From positions 163,203,465-163,267,464 of the forward strand of contig CP136068.1 of the NCBI GenBank assembly GCA_032622095.1: a stretch of 64,000 bases of DNA, in the 5' to 3' direction. Each line of letters begins with the position of its first letter. Position 1 is the stretch's first letter. The notes beneath the pieces are model-generated. The model saw nothing but the letters and a program-made list of their open reading frames with translations, made no database searches and was not told the DNA's origin. Positions 45,419 to 55,321 of the stretch are shown piece by piece. The stretch comes from Siphonodentalium dalli (Eukaryota > Mollusca > Scaphopoda > Gadilida > Siphonodentaliidae). Made by a program: the position numbers and the translations under genes.

Positions 45419-46429
45419 ATTACGATGCTAATTCTTTCAGTGATTAAATACACATATAAACATAACCAATACCAAGTTATCGAGCATGTCTGAAACATAT
45501 GGTAAGAAAATTATCAAGTGACATGTGTGTATGCAAATATATGCAAAACAGTGTTCTTTTAAGGTTACAGATTCCGAATTTATGACGAGGAAGTCACCTG
45601 TCACGAAATGTTTGTTTACATCTCGAAAATAGGAAACTTACGTAGAAAGTTGATAAATATGATTATCAATGGCGATATACGTTTTTGGTCCTGTTTCAGT
45701 TCTTTTAATTCAATTCTTTATTTTTTATTTTCTCCGTCCACTAATATGTGGAACTGGAGGTGGACATATATAGCATCACAATTATATAATGTCAACAAAA
45801 GTTTAAAAATAATAGAGATAAATAAAGTAGGGACATGAGACAGTGAGACATGGAGATATGTCGGCTGTTCAAGACAGGAATATCAGTTGGAGGGGTAGGT
45901 CAACAAGACCTCTTTGTCTTTCGCAGATTGTTTGTTTTCTGCTTCCAACTTGGAACCGCAAACATTTCGTGACATTTCGGTTCGAGGAAGGAGGCACGCG
46001 GGAGCTGGCCTGCTCGGATTTTCTTTTATGTTTCGTGGCGGAATGTATTTTAATGTTGTAAATTTCATTTGTGATGATGACAAGCATGGACCTAATTGTT
46101 TCCAGCGTGTTCGATCCTGAACTCTGTCGATCCGACTCGTGTTTTGTGTCTCGACGATTCTCTCCGACAGCACATTGCCACGAAGATAGGGGAGACCGCC
46201 ATTTCTTACCCAGCCGTTCCTTCGGACTGTTTTACTCCAACTTTGCGTTTTAACTGTTTTAAACTATGTTTTACTGAACAATCATTATATTATCCTGCTG
46301 GTGCAGTTGAGGAGTGTGAACTATGCGTTGCAGTGTCATCGTTGGTCTGCTGTTTCTTCCGTGAACTTTGACCTTTTGTCATTGACATGCGATGCACCAA
46401 CTCTATCAGAATGGATTTTATATATACAG
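45419..46429. other. possible transcribed but non-coding region
   Basis: Several overlapping frames of 60-96 codons lie at 45843-46371 on both strands. None has a recognisable domain, and they overlap one another, so none is called. GC content is higher than in the surroundings, which could mean UTR or old coding sequence. Confidence 0.3.
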
Positions 46430-46760
46430 AGTTTCGCAGTCATGTTGCCGATCTGAATATGCGTGATACTTTGCTTCGGATACAGAGTTTCGCAGCGCTC
46501 CGGTCTGAAATGCGTTTATACAGAGACCCTAGTATTTTGTTGTTGTGATATTTATAGGCCTATTTATATTATATGTACTTTTCTGTATAACAGAGTTTCG
46601 CGGATCGTTGATCTGAATATGCGTTATTCGAGTCATGAGTTCATTTCGAACTGGGTATACAGAGTTTCGCGGTTCACATGATTGATCTGAATATGCGTCT
46701 ATACATTGACTTCATCATGAAAGAGCTTGCACTGGTGTACAGAGTTCGGGCGATGTGATA
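46430..46760. repeat. irregular tandem repeat of 'tacagagtttcgc'
   Basis: 'acagagtttcgc' recurs near 46429, 46482, 46590 and 46660 with a decayed copy near 46739. Most copies are followed by 'gatctgaatatgcgt'. Spacing is uneven (about 50-110 bp). Confidence 0.75.
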
Positions 46761-46967
46761 TGTTCTCTGGAGGGATCGGTGGATGGACTTGACATTCAGG
46801 GCAGTTCCAGGCTCTCCAATAACATCCTGGACTCAACTCAAATTGTTTCGGAACTTTCGGCCTCACCTTCTGCGCTGTTGTACCAGCTGTGTTCCAAAAA
46901 AACCTGTTAGGAACTACATGTGAACTGTCATTGCTTTGTTTTTATTAGACAGTCTTTTACATGTATT

Positions 46968-47003
46968 TTACCCCATATATATGGGGGTGCGCTGTTAAAT
47001 AAA
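46968..47003 (+). terminator. stem-loop and AATAAA, possible transcript 3' end
   Basis: The palindrome CCCCATATATATGGGG (46971-46986) is followed 11 bases later by AATAAA (46998-47003). This would suit the 3' end of a plus-strand transcript covering the GC-richer 45840-46960 region. No coding sequence was found to go with it. Confidence 0.35.
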
Positions 47004-47109
47004 CGGCGGAATTTCCAATAAACCATAACCATAATGGCGAATCAGGCCATGTTTATGGTTCGATTAGAAAGATTTCTTCCACTTGAAAGTACAAAACAGG
47101 TTGATATCG

Positions 47110-47290
47110 GCATTCTACAGCACATTACATGGTAAGGAGGGTTTATATCACTTATGGAAATAGCAATATACGCGACAATACCGTTTATCCGACCAAAATC
47201 GGTGCAGTGTGTCAGAAAATCAACGTTGACGTCGTTCGGCGCTATTCCGTACCGAATTAGTGACTCCCCCTGTGGTAGTATATAAGGTAT
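47110..47290 (-). repeat. dispersed repeat, inverted relative of 44740-44900
   Basis: On the minus strand, 'gcaccgattttggtcggata' and 'aaaccctccttacc' align with the plus-strand copy at 44740-44900. The 85-codon minus frame here is therefore repeat sequence. Confidence 0.5.
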
Positions 47291-47299
47291 ATATTTCAA

Positions 47300-48276
47300 T
47301 ATGTTTTTGCTACAAGTTCCCCGTGCACTGACCGTGTTCGCGAAATTGTGGCAGGACTTTTTTCTTTTTGTGTTTGCGTACTAATTTATAGCACAAACTC
47401 ATATCTCTTCGCTCGTTCAGCCGTTGTTGGCAGAAATACATAATATTTTCAATACTTATAACTACATAAATAGTTTGTTTCATACAATCACAGAATAGTA
47501 TGGGTTTAAATGATTAATACGTTTGGAACTATATCTTGATATCTTCCAATTTTATGATTTACTATGATATCGATTTTTAGATTGTACTACTACTGGTATC
47601 GATAAAAATCTGGTTGAAGCATTCAATCGAATCTTATAGTTTCGGTTTGAACTTTGTGAATAGTGCATCAATCTTTCAGGCCAAACTACCGATAGAAAAT
47701 TGAAAATAGTCTATACAGGTGCATTCATGCGGCTGGAATTCATTTTCTGGGCAAATATTTTTAATATTTTTTTTTTAATTTGTAAACAAAACTTTTTCAT
47801 GCAATTTAATTCACGCTTTGTTTTAACTCTTGCGCTTTAGTTTGATTTGTTTCCAATTATAATCAAATAGAGTGAATAGACCTGTTAGAAATACATTATA
47901 AACTGGCTCCTTGCCCTTGTAAATAACAAAGTACATCAATGATTGTATGACGTTTATAGAAATACATGTAGGAGAATGTTGCAGATCGACTGATTTGCGT
48001 TAGCATAGTGACAGCATTTTACGACAATAATGCTTTAGGCCCACCGATCCTATGTGCGACATTCGTGCTCCCCAAAATTCAAAATTCAAGGGTCGTATTA
48101 CTTAAAAATTGGTGACGTCACAAAATCAGATATAGCCTATATACGACCCAAAGTCCGGCTTTGGTTCGTTAATATTTACAATCATTCAGTCACTGAACTC
48201 CGACCGCCGGTGGTGTAAGACTTGAGCGCTCCCGGACACCGCCCACCTGCGATCGGATTACTGACTTCAGCGGACA
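47300..48276. other. AT-rich, then GC-rich upstream region of the ORF relic
   Basis: Nothing recognised to about 48150. From 48180 the sequence becomes GC-rich and leads into the ORF relic at 48277, ending 'gcggacaATGGA' as upstream of 23052. Confidence 0.35.
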
Positions 48277-48955
48277 ATGGATTCGTATATAATCCCCGCT
48301 GAAGTCAGGCTCGTGCTGAGCTCAATCAACCTGGACTGCCTGGCCTGGAATTTACACAGGTCAGGTAGCCAGGTTGACTTGTTTTTGACATACCGGGTTA
48401 CACCGACACGGTCCTTTTCAGTACCCTCTGCCGGTCGTAACCCGGTAGCTGGAGATCACCGGCTACCTAGGGATGGTGGAGGAGGCAAGAAGAAGCGGCG
48501 GAGAAGGAAGAAGACCCCCTGCCGCAGAAGAAGAGACGCTAACAGGAGGGCCAAGTGGAAACAGGGGCGAGCTTAGAGACGCCCAACTCCCCCCACTTGC
48601 CCCCCCCCCCCCCGACGACGCAGCTGACGATATTGCCAACAGAAGCGGGGACGCCGCCACTATTCCGGAGGTCCCTGCTATCGTCATCGAATTCAGCGGA
48701 GACAGGGACGCGGATAACACCCGGACGTTCCTGCCGCTGACTTCGGGTTGGAGATGGACACGTCAACACCCTGGACACCGAGTACCAACACATCCCGGTG
48801 TCCCCCATCTCCAGCACCGACAACAACACCAGCGGCGGCTCCACTCGTTCTCGCGATAACATCACCAAAGGTGCGCTGGAAGCTCAGGCAGCTGCAGAAA
48901 AACTCATCGCAGATTACCAGGCAGAACGAAAACAGCGATAAGATACGGAGCTGAC
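48277..48955 (+). pseudogene. frameshifted relative of the ORF at 23052-23900
   Basis: The frame from 48277 gives a WNL-containing hydrophobic N-terminus and a strong basic block (KKKRRRRKKTPCRRRR, then RRAKWK), ending at 48576. The homologous IPEVP segment continues in a second frame (48473-48859), and the MDTSTPWTP segment lies back in the first frame (48748-48954). Two frame changes are therefore needed to follow the intact copy, so this is a broken copy. A C-run at 48600-48612 is one likely site of a shift. It ends near the same 3' sequence ('cgatcattttca') as 23900. Confidence 0.7.
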
Positions 48956-49184
48956 AACAACAACAACAACACAGCAACAACATCAGCCGAAAGGAAAAAA
49001 AAGCAAAGAAACAAATACGATCATTTTCAGCAATTTTCCATCATCTCATGATTATGTTTTACCATAACATGTATCCTAATTGCCGATATACACCCTAGGA
49101 GGGCGTAATGCTGATCTAAGAATGGCCTCAGGTAATGCACTCCTGATATGACCTATCATAAAGGATTAATTAAAATACATGTAT

Positions 49185-49645
49185 GGTTCCATGAGGGTAA
49201 ATTAAAATATTATCACACCCAGAGAGGGTTAATTGAAATATGATCCCATGAGGGTTAATTAATATATCGTCCAATCAGGATTAATAAAAAATATGGTCCC
49301 ATGATGGTTAATTAAAATTGTACCTTGATTGTTAAATAAAATATCGTCCCACGAGGGTTAATACAAATATGGACCCATGGGGTTTAATTGAAATATGGTC
49401 CCATTAATGTCAATTAAAATATGGTAACGTGATATAATTAAAGAATAAATATATGGTCCCATTTTGAGGGTTAATTAAAATAAAAATATGATGTCATCGG
49501 TGTTGATTAAACTACGGTCCCACTGGGGTGAAATACAATATTGTCCCATGAGGGTCAATTAAAATATGGTTCAATGAGGACTAATTATAATATGCCCCTC
49601 CCCCATGAGTATCAATTAAAATATGATCCCAGGAAGGGGGGTAAT
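49185..49645. repeat. about 25-bp AT-rich minisatellite
   Basis: Diverged tandem copies of 'ttaattaaaatatggtccca' plus 'tgagg', roughly 17-18 units, ending near 49645. Confidence 0.85.
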
Positions 49646-49739
49646 TTATGAACATTCTTCAATTCATATAGCATTCTGATATATCCTCGGTACACATAAA
49701 TAAAAATGATGTTTAGAATTAGTCCACATTACATGTTAA

Positions 49740-50207
49740 CCCTTTACCCAACAGAACGGCCCTGTGCCAATGCATTCTCTTATATATGCGAGTCGACCAT
49801 AGGTCGCCTCGCATATATAAGAGAATGCATTGGCTTAACACATATTAAAAATGATAAATTGTCAAAGAATGTAGAAAAATATTATAAAAATTGTTAAAAA
49901 ATGTAAGAAACAATTCTGGTAAAAAGTGTTAATGCATTCTCTTATATATGCGAGGCGACCTATATAAGAGAAAACATTGGCCTAACAATATTTACCTTGA
50001 CCTTGTAAGCCAGTGCATTCCCTATGGTCGACTCGCATATATAAGAGAATGCATTGGCACAGGGCATAACTGTAACTATCACAATGTGGTCAATGAACCG
50101 GTTCCAATAATATCCATATATGTATGGTGTTATTGAGACAGACCGAAGATATTTTAGGCTGTTGAAGCTTTATTTGGGCGTTTTTTGCCGTTTTGTTGGG
50201 TAAAGGG
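49740..50207. mobile_element. piggyBac-type MITE containing FB-C
   Basis: TTAA at 49736-49739 and 50208-50211 flanks inverted ends CCCTTTACCCAACAGAACGG (left) and its complement with one mismatch (right, 50187-50207). TTAA duplication with CCCTTT-type termini is typical of piggyBac elements. The foldback element FB-C (49760-50064) begins inside the left end, leaving only about 120 bp of unique interior. No ORF. Confidence 0.8.
49760..50064. mobile_element. FB-C, foldback element
   Basis: Ends CCCTGTGCC and GGCACAGGG. The left hairpin (49767-49834) has nearly perfect arms of about 32 bp. The right hairpin is interrupted by a spacer ('cattggcctaacaatattta..ttgaccttgtaagcc') also seen in the truncated copy at 5905. 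The AT-rich interior contains 'aaagaatgtagaaa' phrases as in FB-A. Confidence 0.85.
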
Positions 50208-50211
50208 TTAA

Positions 50212-51085
50212 ACAACCAATGTGTATGGGTTAGTGTTGGCACTTTTCTTAATAACATCTCTATTCATAGCTCCGATGTATTCCGCATACAAAGAAATTAA
50301 AAGTCAATATTTACAAACAGCACGAAGGAGTAACCATCCCAATTCATTTAGAATATAACATGCCGATATTTGTCGTGTATAACTAAATGAAAAAGTTCAC
50401 TAAACTATACTAAATAACATGTTAAACACCGATATAAACAAACACCTCGGATTCATGTTCAAACTAAAGTTCTTACACAATCGTCAAATCCCCGTGCAGT
50501 ATAATAGTAGATAGCATTCCGATTTATGTCACGTGAAAATAAACGAAAGATCTTCAAATAACAATGCAACAAAGCAGGTTAAAGATCAATAGAAACACAT
50601 AACGCGCAGCGCGCTAATGGTTTACGCGCGAATTCCCGTTAGAATTAATGGCCTTGCACTTCTTGGCATCCGAATAACAACTACACATTTTACCGGACTC
50701 GGGGTCGCACTACAACTTTTAATGCGTCCCAAAACAACCGTACTCGGGGTAGAACTACAACTTTTAATGCGTCCCAAAAAAAAACATTTCTATAAATAAA
50801 ACCCCCAGCTCCCATACATGTAGGAATCAATAATTTGTACACTAGTATACACCCGGAGGGCGTAATACTTTGGCGATCAAGTGCATAAAGGTGAGACAGG
50901 AAAAATAGTATTGGTGGATAATTAGGGGCGGCCCGGGTCGAGTGGGGTTCGCTGGAGAGTCGGGGTAAAATCGATGGGCCTGCTTTGGTCTTATTATTTT
51001 GATATGTGTGACACATGAAACGATACCATACTAGCCGCTATCTCCTGGTGTTCACCATCACTCTCTTCGTCGTCCATGGATTAAT
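50212..51085. other. no gene; 45-bp duplication
   Basis: Two copies (about 50695 and 50740) of 'ctcggggt.g.actacaactt' plus 'ttaatgcgtcccaaaa'. The phrase 'ggagggcgtaat' (50855) also occurs at 49097, near the ORF relic. No supported gene. Confidence 0.5.
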
Positions 51086-51720
51086 TTACACTCGACCTTG
51101 ATGACAGAAATCTGTCATTGGTCGAAATTGTGTCTGTCCTCTGTTTTTTTTATCACTTACTGAATTGGATCTTTTTCTGCGCCTGCTCGTGTCTGGCGGA
51201 GGTTCAGAGTCTAGAAAAACGTCATCTGCTGCCGTCTCAACTACTGGGTCCCCGGTAGGTGGAATTACATCATCAGAATCGGATACATGTGAACTCATCT
51301 CCTGGTCGTCGGTAGCCTGAGTATCTGGGGGCTACGTAGCTGTACCGTCTTCCTGTGTTTCCTCTACTCTCTCTACATATTCGTCTCTTCTATCTGCTCC
51401 TTCGATGGTGGCGGTTGTCGAACTCCCGCCGCGGGATCATACCTTGCTGCTTCTGCATACGAATGTACAATCGAACCAGCGAAACCTTCACACAAACTGC
51501 TCCTGTGGGTATCCCGAATACCCTCGACCTTGGAATCTGTCTTGCCGTACATCGAGTGTCCGATTTCACGTGGCCCTCCATTCCGCACGCCAGGCATACT
51601 GGAGGTCTGCCTTTGATTGTCGATAACATGTTGATACCGCCCTGGAATCGCACTCTATGCGGGATGTGGAACATGAGTTTCGTGTCAACAATGGTATGGA
51701 CTGTTCGAATACCTGTTTAA
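51086..51720 (-). pseudogene. relic of a transposon-type zinc-knuckle ORF
   Basis: The minus frame 51390-51674 contains RGRPPVCLACGMEGH, a gag/ORF1-like zinc knuckle (C-X2-C-X4-H-X6-C) preceded by HIPHRVRFQGG, a combination found in nucleic-acid-binding ORFs of retroelements. The sequence then continues in a second frame (51373-51597, AARYDPAAGVRQPPP) and a third (51086-51298, acidic then RRRKRSNS), with a TAG between. At least two frame changes and one stop make it non-functional. No RT or integrase lies next to it, so the source element is unknown. Confidence 0.6.
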
Positions 51721-52908
51721 ATTTTCCCCTCATCAGCTCCGATTTCCTCTTTTACTATAATGATGTATACATAATGAGTAAACGCCACATTGTTTCTCAT
51801 TTCAGCCCGAAAGATATCTAACGGTGTTCAAATGATGTTACTGTGAATACGAGGGAAATACATTTGTCGAAGCTGTTAGGCATTCCACAAGGAAACATCA
51901 AAATGAAAACATCGAAATAAAACAACAAACAAACAACCACAGTAATATAATTTTCCATCATTCCCGAGCTTTGTCGCGAGCAGGGTCGTCGAATTACTGT
52001 AAACGATGACAACATAACTATCCACGTGTCCCGAGCTGACGCTGAACCAAACAATTCGCCCACCAAGAAGATGACCATTTCAGACCGAACTTAGACCAAA
52101 AGTAGAAACATTTGTTGTGGTCTAACCGTGGTCTAAAAACATATTCCCCACTAATGTTACTGGTTGGAAATTAAATGAGAACAATTTCAACCTATACGTG
52201 GTGTAAAATTTCCAACTAATGTTGTGTCAGATATGAAATTTCCAACTGATGAATTTTTTTTTAACAAAATTGGGGGGGGGGGGGGGGGGGGGTGAGGCAC
52301 CCAAACCCCTGTTGCCACGTCCCTGATGCTCGTTGAAGCCATGCCATGGTCCGGATGATTTTGATGGAACTGTATGAAAAATGTAGCATTAATTTTGAAA
52401 TAAATAACTTAAATAAATAAATAATGGCTTTTACAACAGTGATTCAGTCATCATTCATAATTTAGACAGTAAACTGAAATCGACTACTGATTTTGTTTTC
52501 CAACAAAAGTGTAAGTGGGTTTAGTTGGAATATTTCGACCATTAGAGGGATATTTTGCTACTGGTTTATACATCTACCTATATTTGTCGAAATATTCAAA
52601 CTAAACCACACTTAGACTATGGTTGGAACAAAATATATATTGAGCGTTTCTCTTGGTTAGAAAGTTTGGTGTTCAAGGGGTGGGGTAAAAAAAAGTCAAG
52701 ATTGAACACCAAAATAACATAAACAAATCCACGTTCCTGGATATGTGTTGATATAAGAGACAATCCTTCTGCCAGTCAATCCCAACATTGTCAACCCCGC
52801 GTGCATGAGCATACTCGTGACTATCAATTGAGAGATAAAAAGAATAAATACTATCAAATGGAAACACTGTATTTGTGCATCAGTTTTTACATAGCGTTTC
52901 GTGTTTAT
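51721..52908. other. no gene; hairpin and G-run
   Basis: 52511-52538 (gtgggtttagttggaatatt..) pairs with 52588-52615 (..aatattcaaactaaaccaca), a foldback of about 26-bp arms. A G-run of about 20 lies at 52273-52292, followed by 'cccctgttgccacgtccctg', a right-end relative of the possible MITE at 6151-6621. Confidence 0.55.
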
Positions 52909-53476
52909 TCAGACTTGATCACCATCTGTAACATTCCGTACATCTGCTGCACTGGTATCTGGGAGTTGGTGCGTCCCCTCCTTGTGGTCTTCCATATTGA
53001 ATTTGGTGGAAAACGTCCTAGAACAAACATCACAAGGGAATTCTAGTGCATCTGCATCTGCATGACATGTTTTTTTTCTGTGTCTATTAAAATACCCCGG
53101 TGCCTTGAAGTTGTTCTTACATCGTTTACACTGGTCGATGGCGATTCCAGCATATGTGACGCTTTGTGATAACGTAACTTTGACACAACCCATTACCACA
53201 TACGTTGCACGTGTGATCAACTGCTGTTGCGATTTCTCATGCAGCTTTAGCGCATATGGACTGCTGAACAATCTGCCACAATCGACACACACGTGTGAGC
53301 TTCCTGGTTCTTTATCTTGATCCCGATTATCTGCAGCGATGATGTATGTGTTTTTACTTGTCGTCTCAGATTATATACAGTCTGGTTGTGCTATGCGTAC
53401 ATTCCGAACATGTGTACTCTGTTGTCCGCTCAGGAGCCACGTGGCCCACGTCCATCGATTCGTCCGGCGATGACAT
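52909..53476 (-). pseudogene. multi-finger C2H2 zinc-finger gene relic
   Basis: From an ATG at 53476 (MSSPDESMDVGHVAPERTT) the minus strand encodes at least five C2H2 fingers. The first begins CSEC (about 53424) and continues YNLRR..KTH after a frame change near 53385. The second is CVDCGRLF...LKLH. The third is visible only in another frame (CNVCGNG..., about 53215-53140). The fourth is CKRCKNNF...NRHRKKTCH and the fifth CDVCSRTF...DHKEGTH, before a stop at 52909. Three or so small frame changes disrupt it. It is read divergently from the LINE, with about 175 bp between start codons. Either a host gene copy or a transposon accessory gene could be the source. Low-coverage indel errors could mimic the frame changes. 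Confidence 0.7.
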
Positions 53477-53650
53477 AACTACTGTTATCACTTCCGGTTA
53501 ATGGCGGACGCCTGACGCGCTGTTTTTCTTAGCTGTTAAAATCGTTTAAATTATGGATTGCGAGTGAAGATCTGTAGTGCTATATGTATAAGGACATTTC
53601 ATATGATCTGGTGATAGTTATTCAATTATATAAGACACGGAAACAGGACT
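53477..53650 (+). promoter_or_regulatory. probable LINE 5' UTR / shared divergent promoter
   Basis: Contains CACTTCCGG (ETS-type) and AATGGCGG (YY1-like) at 53490-53507. These sites are common in CpG-type promoters and LINE 5' UTRs. No TATA box is evident. The zinc-finger relic starts on the other side, so the segment could have served both directions. Confidence 0.4.
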
Positions 53651-55318
53651 ATGAATCCTAATATCAGAAGAAAATGCACGGTCAGCTTCCAAAAGTTCAG
53701 ATATATAGGTCATGCAGACGTCATACGAGCAGCCCAGCGAGTAATTGACGTGAGTACAATTGTTGCAGTACAAATAACTGAACACGAGTGCTTTATCACC
53801 CTATCTGACCTAACAGCTAAAAGCGACCTAATAAACAATGGGATATACTTATATCGAAGATTTGTGCGCCCGGCAGATATCGACACCAAAGCCATTCATG
53901 TCACCCTAAAAGATGCGCCCATCTTTATGGATGACTCTGAAATTATATCGGCACTGTCAGTGCATGGAACATTAGTGGATGGAGCCTTCAAAAGGGGCTT
54001 TGTGAAAGATTGGAATGTCGAAAATGGTACCCGTTATGTGCAAATGATAAAATGCAAGGAAATTCCTAGTACAATAAACATTGGTGAAATTAACATTCGT
54101 GTTTATTCTGACGTCACCAAGCAATCATGCCAAGCATGTAATGATCAACACCTCCCTAATTACCAGTGCGAGGCCAAACGTAAATGTACGAAGTGTCTGA
54201 GTGATACTCACACCAGGCGAGATTGTACTTATGACGTAAAATGTCGAGGATGTCTGATTTTTGGTCACGTGATGGCAGACTGCCCTGAGCGACTAGGTCA
54301 GTGGGACAGACAACAGAGAACACCTACCGGTGACCCGCAGCAGACACAACAAGGCCCCGAGCGACTGGATCAGCGGTACAGATATCAGAGACCACCTACG
54401 GGTGACCCGCAGCAGACACAACAAGGCCCCGAGCGACTAGGTCAGTGGGATAGACATCAGAGACCACCTACCGGTGGCCCGCAGCAGACACAACAAGGCC
54501 CCAAGCGACTAGGTCAGCTAGACAGACAACAAAGACCGCCTGCCGGCGATCCACGGCCGACACAACAAGGCAATCAACGTGACAAGGTGGGCGATAGTCA
54601 TGACAGACGGGGTACACACGACAACCTCGAGGACTGGATTAACCTCAATGCGGACTCTGCTGAAAACATAAGCCCAGCTGAAGAGGGTGTTGTTAACACT
54701 GTGATCCTGGGTGCGAGTAACTGTGTCGGACTCAATGTAAATAAGCCAAACATCAAAAACTTTTCGGTTAGTGGAGCAACATACGCAGAGATATCAAACC
54801 TGCTGGATAATGCTATGAAGGATGAAATAGTCGGTAACTCGCCCGAAAGTGTGAGTTCAGTGATAGTGCATCTTGGCACCAATGACCTCACCAAAAATAA
54901 CTTAAGTGCCAGCTCAGCTATACTCAACATGACTGAGGCGCTTGTTGAAATCGAAACTGTGTTCCCCAATGCCAATCTGAGCATGTGTAGTGTTCCACCG
55001 AGAAGAGGAAATAGCTTGGTAGCTCAGGACCATAATTCTGCAGCCATAGTCGTGAATGACTTTATGGAAAAGCTGTGCTCCAAAAAGGAGAAGTATGAAT
55101 TCATTGACACATACAATAAGTTCTCGGGCGTCGACGGAGTGCGAAAAGAACTATTCAGTGAGAAGGACAAGCGAGGCATTCACCTCAGTCCAGTCGGAAG
55201 GGAGAAACTAACTGAGTCGTTCATTCAGGCATCGGCATCTGGTGTTAAGGGTAGCCGAAAAAGGAACCTGTCAACTCCACCGAAAGCACAGAACAAACAA
55301 GCAAATGTGTATGCTTGA
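53651..55318 (+). CDS. LINE ORF1 protein: zinc knuckles, 24-aa repeats, SGNH esterase
   Basis: Intact, 555 codons. Residues 10-150 resemble one or two RRM-like modules. Three zinc knuckles follow: C160/C163/H167/C173 (variant), C179/C182/H187/C192 and C198/C201/H206/C211, the last two in exact CX2CX4HX4C form. Residues 212-307 are four tandem 24-residue repeats starting PERLGQWD and ending QTQQG. Residues 345-530 are an SGNH/GDSL-type esterase: block I as GASN (Ser356 candidate nucleophile), block III as GTND (409-412) and the catalytic-His block as GIHLS (His511). The Asp usually three before that His is an Arg (508), so activity is uncertain. ORF1 proteins bind the LINE RNA; the esterase role is unsettled. 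Its TGA stop is in the same frame as ORF2. Confidence 0.93.
   Translation: MNPNIRRKCTVSFQKFRYIGHADVIRAAQRVIDVSTIVAVQITEHECFITLSDLTAKSDLINNGIYLYRRFVRPADIDTKAIHVTLKDAPIFMDDSEIISALSVHGTLVDGAFKRGFVKDWNVENGTRYVQMIKCKEIPSTINIGEINIRVYSDVTKQSCQACNDQHLPNYQCEAKRKCTKCLSDTHTRRDCTYDVKCRGCLIFGHVMADCPERLGQWDRQQRTPTGDPQQTQQGPERLDQRYRYQRPPTGDPQQTQQGPERLGQWDRHQRPPTGGPQQTQQGPKRLGQLDRQQRPPAGDPRPTQQGNQRDKVGDSHDRRGTHDNLEDWINLNADSAENISPAEEGVVNTVILGASNCVGLNVNKPNIKNFSVSGATYAEISNLLDNAMKDEIVGNSPESVSSVIVHLGTNDLTKNNLSASSAILNMTEALVEIETVFPNANLSMCSVPPRRGNSLVAQDHNSAAIVVNDFMEKLCSKKEKYEFIDTYNKFSGVDGVRKELFSEKDKRGIHLSPVGREKLTESFIQASASGVKGSRKRNLSTPPKAQNKQANVYA
54284..54571 (+). repeat. four 72-bp in-frame tandem repeats in ORF1
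   Basis: Encode four 24-residue units, the first three nearly identical, beginning PERLGQ and rich in Gln, Pro and Arg. They form a linker between the zinc knuckles and the esterase. Confidence 0.95.
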
Positions 55319-55321
55319 TAT

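Noticed and set aside
45250-45498. Lys-rich minus frame
   Set aside because: Translation of a poly-T tract.
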